From Phycicoccus sp. HDW14 (GTDB taxonomy: Bacteria; Actinomycetota; Actinomycetes; Actinomycetales; Dermatophilaceae): a stretch of 64,000 nucleotides of DNA. The translations under genes were made by a program, and so were the position numbers. The notes beneath the pieces are model-generated. The model was not told the origin of the DNA. It saw only the letters and a list, made by a program, of their open reading frames with translations, and did no database searches. Shown piece after piece: positions 49,843 through 59,200 of this stretch. Position 1 is the stretch's first letter; the number at the start of each line of letters is the position of its first letter. The stretch is from contig NZ_CP049935.1 in NCBI RefSeq assembly GCF_011383005.1, positions 682,001-746,000 on the forward strand, read 5' to 3'.

Positions 49843-50673
49843 ATGGCGAACTACACCGCCGCTGACATCAAGACGCTCCGCGAGAAGACCGCGGCCGGGA
49901 TGATGGACGTCAAGAAGGCCCTCGACGAGGCCGACGGCGACCTGGCCAAGGCCGAGGAGATCCTGCGGGTCAAGGGCCAGAAGGGCGTCACGAAGCGCGA
50001 GGGGCGCACGGCCTCCAACGGCCTCGTCGCCGCCCGCGCGGGCGCCGGCGAGGGCACCCTCGTCGAGGTCCTCTGCGAGACCGACTTCGTCGCCAAGGGC
50101 GAGCGCTTCGGCGCCCTGGCCGACCAGGTCCTCGACCAGGCCGTGGCCACGAAGGCTGCCGACGCCGAGGCCCTGCTGGGCTCGACCCTGTCCGACGGCA
50201 AGTCGGTCAAGGAGCTCCTCGACGAGGCCAACGCGACCATCGGCGAGAAGATCGAGGTCAAGCGGGTCGCCCGCCTCGAGGGCGAGCACGTCGTCTCCTA
50301 CCTCCACAAGACGAGCCCCGACCTGCCCGCGCAGATCGGTGTCCTCGTCTCGACGACCGGTGGCGACGACACGACGGCCCGCGACGTCGCGATGCACGTC
50401 GCGGCGTTCAGCCCGAGCGTCCTCTCCCGTGACGAGATCGACGCCGAGACGGTCGAGAACGAGCGTCGTGTCGCCGAGGCCACGGCCAAGGAGGAGGGCA
50501 AGCCCGAGGCCGCCCTCCCGAAGATCGTCGAGGGTCGGGTCAACGGCTTCTTCAAGGACCAGGTGCTCCTCGAGCAGCCGTTCGCCAAGGAGCCGAAGAA
50601 GACGGTCGCCAAGGTGCTCGACGAGGCCGGCGCCACCGCCACCGGCTTCGCGCGCTTCCGCGTCGGCAGCTGA
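49843..50673 (+). CDS. tsf: Elongation factor Ts
   Basis: A 276-residue nucleotide exchange factor for EF-Tu. The N-terminal UBA-like segment is YTAADIKTLREKTAAGMMDVKKALDEA. The TDFVAKGE contact motif and the C-terminal GFARFRVG follow. An AGGAAAGAG ribosome-binding site lies upstream. 49 bases after rpsB and in the same operon. Confidence 0.97.
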   Translation: MANYTAADIKTLREKTAAGMMDVKKALDEADGDLAKAEEILRVKGQKGVTKREGRTASNGLVAARAGAGEGTLVEVLCETDFVAKGERFGALADQVLDQAVATKAADAEALLGSTLSDGKSVKELLDEANATIGEKIEVKRVARLEGEHVVSYLHKTSPDLPAQIGVLVSTTGGDDTTARDVAMHVAAFSPSVLSRDEIDAETVENERRVAEATAKEEGKPEAALPKIVEGRVNGFFKDQVLLEQPFAKEPKKTVAKVLDEAGATATGFARFRVGS

Positions 50674-50698
50674 CACCCGCGCTGCCTGCAGCGCCACC

Positions 50699-50738
50699 AC
50701 GAACGCCGCCCCCGGGATCTCCCGGGGGCGGCGTTCGT
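50699..50738 (+). terminator. 19-bp perfect hairpin after tsf
   Basis: Bases 50699-50717 pair perfectly with 50720-50738 (core CGCCGCCCCCGGGA with TCCCGGGGGCGGCG), with almost no loop, so the closing bases probably open. It is very GC-rich and lies 25 bases after the tsf stop. It most likely ends the rpsB-tsf operon and may also serve the convergent secreted-protein gene. Confidence 0.85.
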
Positions 50739-50787
50739 CGTGGGGGCGAGGGGCCAGCCGGCGGTCACCCGACGGCCGGTCGACCGT

Positions 50788-53700
50788 TCACGAGGTCCAC
50801 CAGATGTGGGCGCCTGCGGCCACGACGCAGCGCGAGGTCCCGACGCACCGGACGAAGGACTGCCCGGTGAGGTCGTCGCCCACGGCCATCGACGTCTGGG
50901 CCCACTGCGTGCCGTCCCAGACGAACAAGCCGCCCGACGTGGTCCCGAAGCACCGGATCGCCGACTGGCACCCGACCGCTGCGATGAACCCCTGGACGGT
51001 CACGGGAGGTCGCCACCCCGCGCCGGTCCACGTCGACGTGACGCCGTTGCTGGAGACCATGCAGAAGGAGGCGCTCGTGCAGTCCATGCTCACGTCGCCG
51101 AGCACCGCGAGCGGCGCGGTGCCCCGGGCGGACCAGCGGGTGCCGTTCCACGTCACGGTCCGGCCGCCGTCACCGACCGCCAGGCAGAACGACGCGCTGG
51201 TGCAGTCGACCGCGATGTCCCCGCCGAGGTCGCGACCGAGGAAACGAGGCTCGCCCACGAGGACCCCGTCCACCGGCGGACCTGGTCGGAGTAGAGCAGG
51301 AAGCACGACGTAGACGACGAGCAGACCACGCGACCGAACGCGCCGTAGACCCGGTCGAGCACCCGGGGACCCCAGGTCCCGGACCGGCGCACCCGCCAGT
51401 CCCCCTCGGCCGTGTCCGTCGCCATGCAGGTGCTCCCGGCGCAGTCGACGAGGGAGGCCCCCTCCGTCAACGATGACCGGCCCCACGTCGAGCCCCCGGT
51501 CCACGTGAGGACGTTGCCGAACATGTCGCTGGCCAGGCAGCTCGTGCTGGTCGTGCAGTCCAGGGCGAGGAACCCTCCCGTGGAGTTCGCCAGCGTCGTG
51601 CGGCTCGTCCACGACGAGCCGGTCCACCGGGTGAACCGACCGCGCGAGTCCACGACCATGCAGGACGTCCACGCCGCGCAGTCGAGGGCGCGTTGCGTGT
51701 TCATCCCCGCGCCGAGGTCGTACGTGCGCCACTGCCGGCCGTCCCAGCGCATGGCATCGGCGTCGTGCCCGCCGAGGGCACCGACGGACGTGCACGAGGT
51801 GCTCGAGCTGCAGGACAGGTCCATGAGCGAGAACAGGTTCCGGCCGATGACGTCCTCCGCCGGCTTGCGCGCCGACCAGGACGTGCCCGAGCCCGTGCGG
51901 AACCCGTCGCTGCCGAGGAACATGCAGAACGTCGAGGTGGCGCAGGACAGCTCGCCCTGGAAGTCGGTCGCGAGGCGCGTCGTCGTCACCGAGCTCCCGG
52001 ACGCCCGGTGCACGTAGAAGGCACCACCGCTCTGGGTGAGGAAGTGGCAGGTCGAGGTCGGGCAGGACAGCTCGGAGGCGCCGGACCGGTTGGGCACCGC
52101 GACGGAGGAGGTGACGGCGCCGTTCTGCCAGCGCAGCAGCTCGGGGTCCGACACGCGCCCCATGCCCTCGGTCGTCAGGCCGCAGGAGGTCGCCGACCAG
52201 CAGGAGACGTCGGTGACGGGGTAGGGCACGTCGCTGAGGATCCACGCGCCGGACCGCCACGTGGCGAGGCGCGTGCTGCTGATGGCCGCGACGCACGTCG
52301 AGGTCGTCGCGCAGGAGACCGCACGGAACTGCGTGCTGCCGGACGGGTCCTGCGCGAGGGACCCGGAGGCCTTCCAGGCGCCGCCGGACCAGACCCACGA
52401 CTGCCCGTACCGGCCGACGGCCATGCACCACGTCGTCGTGGGCAGGAGACGTCCTCCGGGACACCGCGGTACGGACTGGCCGTGGTCGACGTCCAGCGCA
52501 GAGGCGTGGTGTCGGCGACGACCTGCGCGGCCTCTGACGCGTCCCCGGTCGCATCCATCGCGAACACGGCGTAGGTGTAGGACACCCCCGGTGCCGCGGT
52601 GCGGTCGGTCGCGGCGAGCGCGACGCCCGAGGCCACGAGAGCGCCCTGGTAGGGCGAACGCAGCCCGTTCGGGGGCGATGCGAAGCGGCGGACCTGGTAG
52701 CTGCGGGCTCCGGGTGCGGCCGGCCAGCCGAGGGCCACTCCGGAGGGGCCGGGGGTCGCCGAGAGGCCGGCGGGGGCGACCGGTGTGCTCCCCTCGAGGA
52801 CCTGCCCGTCCAGCCATCCGACGTGGTCGACGACCAGGTGCACGGAGGAGGCGGAGGAGACGGTGAGGCGGACGGTGCCGTCCGGCGATCCGGGAAAGGC
52901 GACGAGGGCGGCTCGGGCCACGCCGACGGGCACGTTGAGCTGCGAGACGTTCGGGGTCCCCGTGTTCTCGGCCGTGACGACGACGTGCCCGGCGCGCGTC
53001 GCTCCGACGGCGGTCACGTTGAGGAGCGAGCCCCCGCCGACCACGAGGGTCCGGGTGTCCCCGGCGGCCACGATCCCGCCGCCCGTGCGGGTGTCGAGGA
53101 GCCGGTGCGGCGCCTGGGTGCGGACGGCGCCGGGCAGGGTGGGCCGGCCCGCGACGGTGTGGGCGACGACGTCGACGACGAGGTGCGCCGAGGCCTTCGA
53201 CGAGAGGCGCAGGTCGACGGTCCCGGTGGGGGAGACGGCGGTCGTGACCGCGTTGGCGATCGTGCGGCCGGGCACGAAGTTCACCGACGACGTGGTGACC
53301 TTACCGGCGCCGGGGTCGACCGGTGTGACGGCCAGCCAGCCGCCCGCCGTCGGCGTTACGACGGTGACGTTGAGGGTGACGCTGCCGACGTCCGCCGGCA
53401 GGCCGGCCCGTCCGGTCACCTGCAGCCGCGCCAGCCCCCGGCCCGCACCGCACCGCGGGGCGCCCCGAGGCCGGTGCGGGTGTCGAGCAGGCGGGCGGGT
53501 GCCGAGGCCACCGTCATCCCGGGGTCGACGACCGCGCCCGCGGTGGTCCACCCCGAGACGTCGGCGACCAGCCGGACGGTGCCCGACCCGGTGTAGCGCA
53601 GGCTCACCGTGCCGTCGGCGCCGAGCGGCACGGTCGTGAGGTTCGTGACGACGTCACCGGCCCACACGTTGAGCGTCGAGGCCGTGGGCAGCGGTGTGCC

Positions 53701-54057
53701 GGTGGGGAAGACGGTGACGTGGCCGTTGCCGGTCGCGTCCGCGACCGTGACGTGGAGGGTGACGGCGCCCACGCCGGTGGCCGGGACGTCACCACGCCCG
53801 GCGACCTGGACGACCGTGGTCGAGCCACCGCGGCGCGGTCCCGCCGGGGCCCCCTGGCCGCTGCGCGTGTCGAGGACCCGGCTCGGACGGCCCACGTGGA
53901 GGGCGCCGGGGACCGAGCCGTCGGGGGACACTGCCGGTGAGGCCGTGGTGGTGGTCGGTGCGACCGGCGCCGCGGCGGTGGACGCCGCCGCCCCGGTCAG
54001 CAGGGCCAGGGAGGCCAGGGCCGCCATCGTCGTCCGCACCGACCGCCGACCGCGCAT
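50788..54057 (-). CDS. Large secreted repeat protein A: three LDTR domains, FN3, 14 Cys-pair repeats; three apparent frameshifts
   Basis: Restored length is 1090 residues. The signal peptide has SVRTTMAALASLALLTGAAAS. Three domains of about 130 residues begin with RVLDTRSGQG (about 60), RLLDTRTGLG (191) and RLLDTRTGGG (320), each ending near LVADVSGW or VVDHVGW. A fibronectin-III-like domain starts at about 422. From about 534 come 14 repeats with paired cysteines such as SCATTSTC and DCTSASFC, each followed by a W-x-G-x-x-W segment. The frame breaks at 53435-53439, 52440-52442 and 51219-51222; one base each rejoins it. Secreted and perhaps surface-bound. It shares its whole architecture with the protein at 56244-59579. 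Function unknown. Confidence 0.85.
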
Positions 54058-54158
54058 CTCGTCCCCACCCCGGGCTCGTCGCATCACCCGGCCAGCCCGG
54101 GGCGAGCGCATCGTATCCAGCGGCAGGCCGCCGGGTACAGGGTTTCGGGTGGGGAGGG

Positions 54159-54542
54159 TCAGTCTTCGCGCTCGGCGAGGTGGGCCCGGGCGGCCGGCGG
54201 CTCGTAGGGCTCGGGCCACCAGTCCTCGACCGACTCGATGCGGCCCGCGTCGTCCATCTCGAACAGGCAGAGGCCGGTCATCGACTCGTCGCCGACCGTG
54301 AAGGTGCTGCGGCTCATCGCGCCGCGGTCGTCGGTGAGGACCCGGTCGACGGTGACGTGCCAGTCGCCGGGGAACTCGCGGTTGAAGCGGAGGTAGGCCT
54401 CGAGGCCGCGGACGACCTCGCGGGTCTGCGGCACCCTGTAGACGACGTCGGGGGAGAGGGTGGCCGCGAAGGCCTCCCAGTCGCGGGCCTCGGCGGCGGC
54501 CCAGTAGCGGCGGACGGTCTCGACGTGCTCGCTCGTGCTCAT
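54159..54542 (-). CDS. NTF2-like (SnoaL) family protein
   Basis: A 127-residue cone-shaped NTF2-like protein: VRRYWAAAEARDWEAFAATLSPDVVY at the N-terminus and RIESVEDWWPEPYEP near the end. Such small proteins may be enzymes, isomerases or binding modules; nothing around it decides. The start follows a -10 hexamer by 6 bases. Confidence 0.8.
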   Translation of the reverse strand: MSTSEHVETVRRYWAAAEARDWEAFAATLSPDVVYRVPQTREVVRGLEAYLRFNREFPGDWHVTVDRVLTDDRGAMSRSTFTVGDESMTGLCLFEMDDAGRIESVEDWWPEPYEPPAARAHLAERED

Positions 54543-54548
54543 GCCCGG

Positions 54549-54554
54549 ACGCTA
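54549..54554 (-). promoter_or_regulatory. -10 hexamer TAGCGT, leaderless start of the NTF2-like gene
   Basis: On the minus strand TAGCGT lies 6 bases before ATG 54542. Confidence 0.5.
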
Positions 54555-54615
54555 CGACGGCGGACCGACAGCCCGCCCGCAGCCGCCCGTGTCACCATGG
54601 GACCGGGAGGCCACC

Positions 54616-54795
54616 ATGGACGCACGCGAGCAGACCGACCGGCACGACCTCGAACGGCGGGTGCACGTCGACCTGCCCCGCGTCGCCCCCGACGACCTGG
54701 TGACCACACAGGCGGTCGAGCCGGCGCGGGACCCGCAGGGCGGCCGTGACACCGAGACCGAGTTCATGCTCCGCAACGGCGGCTTCTGGCCCTGA
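54616..54795 (+). CDS. Small hypothetical protein
   Basis: A 59-residue, highly charged protein (MDAREQTDRHDLERRVHVDL, ending MLRNGGFWP). It has neither a signal peptide nor a membrane segment. GGGAGG lies 8-10 bases before ATG 54616. I do not recognise it. It could be a real small gene or a chance frame. Confidence 0.45.
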   Translation: MDAREQTDRHDLERRVHVDLPRVAPDDLVTTQAVEPARDPQGGRDTETEFMLRNGGFWP

Positions 54796-54815
54796 CCGGC
54801 CCCGGTCGTCCCGGC

Positions 54816-54821
54816 TACGGT
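54816..54821 (+). promoter_or_regulatory. -10 hexamer TACGGT, leaderless start of the kinase remnant
   Basis: Six bases separate the hexamer from ATG 54828. Confidence 0.45.
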
Positions 54822-54827
54822 GCCGGG

Positions 54828-55176
54828 ATGGGTGTGCGCAACGTCCTCGTCGAAGGCGTCTCCGGGAGCGGCAAGACCTCGGTCTGCCACGAGCTGCGGC
54901 GGCTCGCGCAATGCCGCGGCCTTCCTCGACCTGTTCGACGCGGTCTTCGTGCTCGAGGTCGATACCATCACGCTCGAGCGGCGCCTCGACGAGCGGCCGG
55001 CCGACGAGTTCGGCGCCGACCCCGACGAGCGGGCGCTCGTGCTGCGCCTGCACCGGACCGGCCAGGACCGGCCGGCCCGTGGCATCGGCCTCGACGCCAC
55101 CCGGCCCCTGGCACTCGTCGTCGACGAGCTCGTGCGTCGTGCCGGGCGCCCCGGGGACCCACCCGGTGTCAGGTGA
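54828..55176 (+). pseudogene. P-loop nucleoside-kinase-like gene with internal deletion
   Basis: The 5' part encodes VRNVLVEGVSGSGKTSVCHE, a Walker A P-loop. The 3' part, in another frame, encodes GSRNAAAFLDLFDAVFVLEVD to VLRLHRTGQDRPARGIGLDA, the C-terminal half of an actinobacterial AAA kinase family as I remember it. The usual 60 to 70 residues between them are missing. At the join, about 54893-54908, TGCGGCGGCTCGCG reads as the end of LRRLA in one frame and as CGGSR in the other. That points to a deletion between short repeats, either in the genome or in assembly. As it stands it makes no full enzyme. Confidence 0.65.
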
Positions 55177-55702
55177 CGCGGCCCAGGGCGAGGGCGGCGA
55201 ACATCAGCGCGGCGACGGTCTCGCCGTCGTGGATGCGGCCGTCGGAGACCATCGCGAGCACCTCCGGCCACGGCACCGCCCGGACGTCGCTGATGCCCTC
55301 GACCTCCTGCTCGGCACCGGCGGCGGGGGAGAGGCCGGTCGCGAGGTAGACGACCTCGGGCGCGACGCACACGCCGTTGAGCGCATCCATCCGCCCGATC
55401 TCACGCCAGTGGGCGGCCTGCAGACCGGTCTCCTCGGCGAGCTCGCGCCGGGCGCCGTCGAGGGTGTCGGGGCCGTCGGACCCGCCGGCCGGCACCTCGA
55501 CGGACGGCCCCGTGGTGTGGCGCTCGACGGTGACGAGCACGACCTCGTCGTCGTCGGTGAGGGCGACGACGAAGACCGCGGGCTGGCGCAGGCGCACGAC
55601 GCCGTAGACGCCTGGGGTGCCGTCCGGCCGGACGACGTCGTCCTCGACGACCTCGATCCAGGCGTTGGCGTAGACGGTGCGCGACGCGCTGACGGGCCAC
55701 AC
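55169..55702 (-). CDS. NUDIX hydrolase
   Basis: 177 residues. The Nudix helix region is GGSDGPDTLDGARRELAEETG, with a good REL-EE-G end; the first Glu of the box is not obvious. The flanking RQPAVFVVAL and VCVAPEVVYLATGL fit the ADP-ribose pyrophosphatase group. GTG start at 55702. It ends inside the kinase remnant on the other strand. The phosphoribosyltransferase gene ends 8 bases upstream of it, so the two may be co-transcribed. Confidence 0.83.
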   Translation of the reverse strand: MWPVSASRTVYANAWIEVVEDDVVRPDGTPGVYGVVRLRQPAVFVVALTDDDEVVLVTVERHTTGPSVEVPAGGSDGPDTLDGARRELAEETGLQAAHWREIGRMDALNGVCVAPEVVYLATGLSPAAGAEQEVEGISDVRAVPWPEVLAMVSDGRIHDGETVAALMFAALALGRVT

Positions 55703-55710
55703 GGCGGGTC

Positions 55711-56199
55711 TCAGGCGTCCCGGACGCCGCGACCGGTGACGGGCGGGCGGTCGCTCCACGGGAAGGTGATCCAGCGGTCGGTGTCGCGCCAGACGTGGTC
55801 GGGACGGACCACCGAGCGCGGCTTGGCGTAGATCGTCGCGGTGCGCACCCGGCCGACCTTGCCCGCGCAGAACTCCTGCACCGAGCGCAGGGTGAGGCCG
55901 GTGTCGGCGACGTCGTCGGCGACGAGCACGGTCGCGTCGTGGAGGTCGACGAAGTCGGGCGCGGGCGGCAGGATGCGCGGCACCTCGAGGCGCTCGTCGA
56001 CGCCGGTGTAGAACTCGACGTTCATCGTGTACGTGTTCTTCACGCCGAGCGCGTACCCGAGGGCGCCACCGATGAGCAGGCCGCCGCGGGCGATCGACAG
56101 GATCATGTCGGGCACCCCCTCGGCCGCCACCTCCTCGGCGAGCGACCACACGGCCTCGTCGAACAGCTCCCAGGTCAGCACCTCGCGCTCGTCGGCCAC
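55711..56199 (-). CDS. Phosphoribosyltransferase (xanthine/guanine Gpt-like)
   Basis: 162 residues. The PRPP-binding motif is VLVADDVADTGLTL. MILSIARGGLLIGGALGYAL gives the PPi loop, and a late W-x-FPW segment closes the base pocket. The order matches Gpt-type purine salvage enzymes. GTG start at 56199 after a -10 hexamer. Coupled with NUDIX, it may serve nucleotide salvage or clean-up. Confidence 0.86.
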   Translation of the reverse strand: MADEREVLTWELFDEAVWSLAEEVAAEGVPDMILSIARGGLLIGGALGYALGVKNTYTMNVEFYTGVDERLEVPRILPPAPDFVDLHDATVLVADDVADTGLTLRSVQEFCAGKVGRVRTATIYAKPRSVVRPDHVWRDTDRWITFPWSDRPPVTGRGVRDA

Positions 56200-56205
56200 G
56201 CCCCG

Positions 56206-56211
56206 ATCCTG
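56206..56211 (-). promoter_or_regulatory. -10 hexamer CAGGAT, leaderless start of the phosphoribosyltransferase
   Basis: On the minus strand CAGGAT lies 6 bases before GTG 56199. Confidence 0.5.
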
Positions 56212-56243
56212 CCAGCCCCCGGCCCACGGCCGGGCGTCCGGGA

Positions 56244-59200
56244 TCAGCCGGCGGACACCCGGATGACCCGTGGCCCCTCGGCGACGAGGCACTCGCCGCG
56301 CGCCCAGCACGAGGTGGTCGTCCCCCACACGCCCGGCTGCCCGGGGATGTCCGTGGTCGAGGTGATGTGCTCGAGCACGCCACCCCAGACGCTGTACGAC
56401 ATGCCGCCGGTGAAGCCGGACACCGACAGGCAGAAGGCCCGACTGGTGCAGGAGAGCCCGATCTGGGTGCCCACGTCGGAGGGCGTGCCGGCCCAGCCCG
56501 AGGACGGGGTGCGCTGCCACCAGCGGCCGGACTGCTCGACGGCGAGGCACCAGTCGTCGGTGGTGCAGTCGAGGGTGAAGGGCCGCACCATCGAGGTGGT
56601 CGAGGCGCCCGACCACCGGGTGCCGTTCCACGACCGCTGGACGCCGGAGGTGACCAGGACGCAGAAACCGGGACCGGAGCACGCCAGCAGACCCCTGTCG
56701 GCCGCCGTGCCGGAGAGCCGGACGGGCGCCGACCACCGGCCACCGGAGTACACCGAGGTCGACCCCGTCGTGACGTCGTGGGCCATGCACCAGCCACGGG
56801 CCGGGCAGGAGACCGACGACAGCTGCAGCGGGGCTCGGGTCGCCCCCGACCACGTGCCGGCGGAGCGGACCCGGTACCGGCTCACCGAGCTGTTGTCGGT
56901 GCCCGTCGCGAGGCACCAGTCGTCGACCGGGCACTCGATGTCGGTGACGCCGAGCTGACGGGTGGACCACGTGGTGCCGTTCCAGGTGTGGACCGACCCG
57001 TCGACATCGGTGCCCGCACAGGACACCGCCGACACGCAGGCCAGGGTCGTGATCGGGCCGCTCGTCGGGGCGACCGCCGAGGTCGCCGACCACGACGACC
57101 CACGGAACCAGCGCACGCCACCCTCGGGGTAGACCCGGACGCACGCCGTGCTCGAGGCGCAGGACATCGCGAGGGAGCGGCCGCGGAAGCCGTCGACGCC
57201 GCCCGACACCGCGCGCCAGACGCTTCCGTCGAACCGGGCCGACTGCCCGCTCCAGTCGCTGCTCAGGCACCACCGGCTCGAGGTGCAGTCGAGCACCGCC
57301 CCCACGGAGTCCGTTCCCCCGATGGCCGTGCTGGTGCGCGTCGCCGACCAGGTGCCCGAGGCCAGGACCCAGTAGGCCCCGCCGTCGCCGACGGCGACGC
57401 ACGACCCGGCGGCCGGGCAGGACACGTCGTGGACCTCCTGCGGTCCGCTCGTCAGCCGGGTGCGCGTCCAGCGCCCGCCGCTCAGCACCGCCGCGTACGA
57501 GGTGTAGCCGGCCGTGGAGGTCAACCCCGTGGCCGCGCAGGAGGTCGCCGACCCGCACGACAGGTTGCGCCACTCGACGCCCGTCGGCAGCGTCGTGGTC
57601 CCGACCACGCGGGCGCCGTCGAGCTCGAGGACCGTGGCGGCCGAGGTGATCAGCCGGCAGCGCGTCGTGGTGGGGCACGAGACGGCCGAGGCGGCCTTGT
57701 CCCCGATGTCGACCTGGCTCCACGTCCCCCCGCGCCAGACCATCACCGAACCGTCGTCGGTGCGCGTGACGACGCAGAAGGTCGGGTCGGCGCACGAGAC
57801 CCGGGACAGCCCCTCGAAGGGGGAGCCGTCGTCGCGCCGGGGGATGAGCTGGGTGCGGCCCGACCACGCCGTGCCGTCCCAGGTCCGCACCGCACCGTCG
57901 CGCTCGAGGGCGACGCACCAGGATGCTGTGGGGCAGTCGACGTCGAGCAGCCCCCCGGTCACCGGGGCGACCGTCGTCGGCGTCCCGACCGTGAGCGGGA
58001 TGGTGCGCGAGGGGCTGCCGGCGGCCGGGCTCGCGTTCACCCACGGGTCGACGGCCACGACCTCGTACCGGAGGTTCAGGCCGGGTGCCGCGGTGGTGTC
58101 GAGGAACGAGGTGTCGGCGGTGGACCCGACGACGCTGCGGTGCGTCCGCCGCCAGGCCTCCCCCTCGTTGACGATCCGTTCCACGCGGTAGGTCAGGGCG
58201 TCGGTGGAGGCCGCCCACGCCACCCGGACGGACGTGCCGGTGACCGTGGCGGTCACACCGGTCACGGCTCCGGGCGCTGTGACGTCACCGGCCGGGCCGT
58301 TCACCCAGCCGAGCACGTCGACGACGAGCCGCAGGGTGCCACCGGTCGACACGACGACGTCGACGGCACCGGAGGCCGGCAGCACCCCGACCGCCAGCGA
58401 CGCCTTGGTGCGGCCCTTCTCGAAGTTCAGCGTCGACGAGGTGGGCACTCCGGCACCCCGCGAGACGATCGTCAGGTGCCCGGTGAAGGTGGCGTCGGCC
58501 ACCGTGACGTTGAGCAGCGCGACACCGGCTCCGGTCGCCGGCACCCCGCCGCGGCCGGCGACGGTGACCGCCCGTCGGTTGCCGCCCACGACCGGCCCAC
58601 CACCGCCGGGTTCCCGGGTGTCGAGCAGCCGGGTCGGCGCCGTCGTGGCGAGGCTGAGGGCGCCGGGGGGAGACCCCTCGGCCACCCAGCCGACGACGTC
58701 GGCGACCAGCCGCACCGAACCCGGGGACGTCACGCGCAGGTCGACGCCACCGTCGGGCCCGATGCCCACGGTCACGAGGTTGGCGACGGTCTCGCCCGTG
58801 GCGTAGTTGAGGGTCGAGGTCGGCGCGGCGCCCGGGTCGGTGGGGGAGACCGTGACGTGGCCACCCGCCGTCGACTCGGCCGCCGTGAGGTTGAGGACGA
58901 CCGCGCCCGCCCGGGTGGCGGGCACACCGCCGCGGCCGGCCACGGCGAGTCCCACCACGCTGCCGCCACGCACCGGCCGTGCCGGGGCACCCACGCCGGT
59001 GCGGGTGTCGAGGACGCGGCTGGGCGTCAGGGCAGTGATCCCCCCCGGACCGGGAGCGCCCGCGGCGTCCTCGACCCAGCCCACGACGTCGGCGACGAGG
59101 TGCGTGGCGGTCCCGCTGACGTGGAGGTCGACGGCCCCGTCGGTGCCCACGCGCACGAGCGCCGTGTTGCTGACCGTGCGTCCCGCGGACCAGTTGAGCG

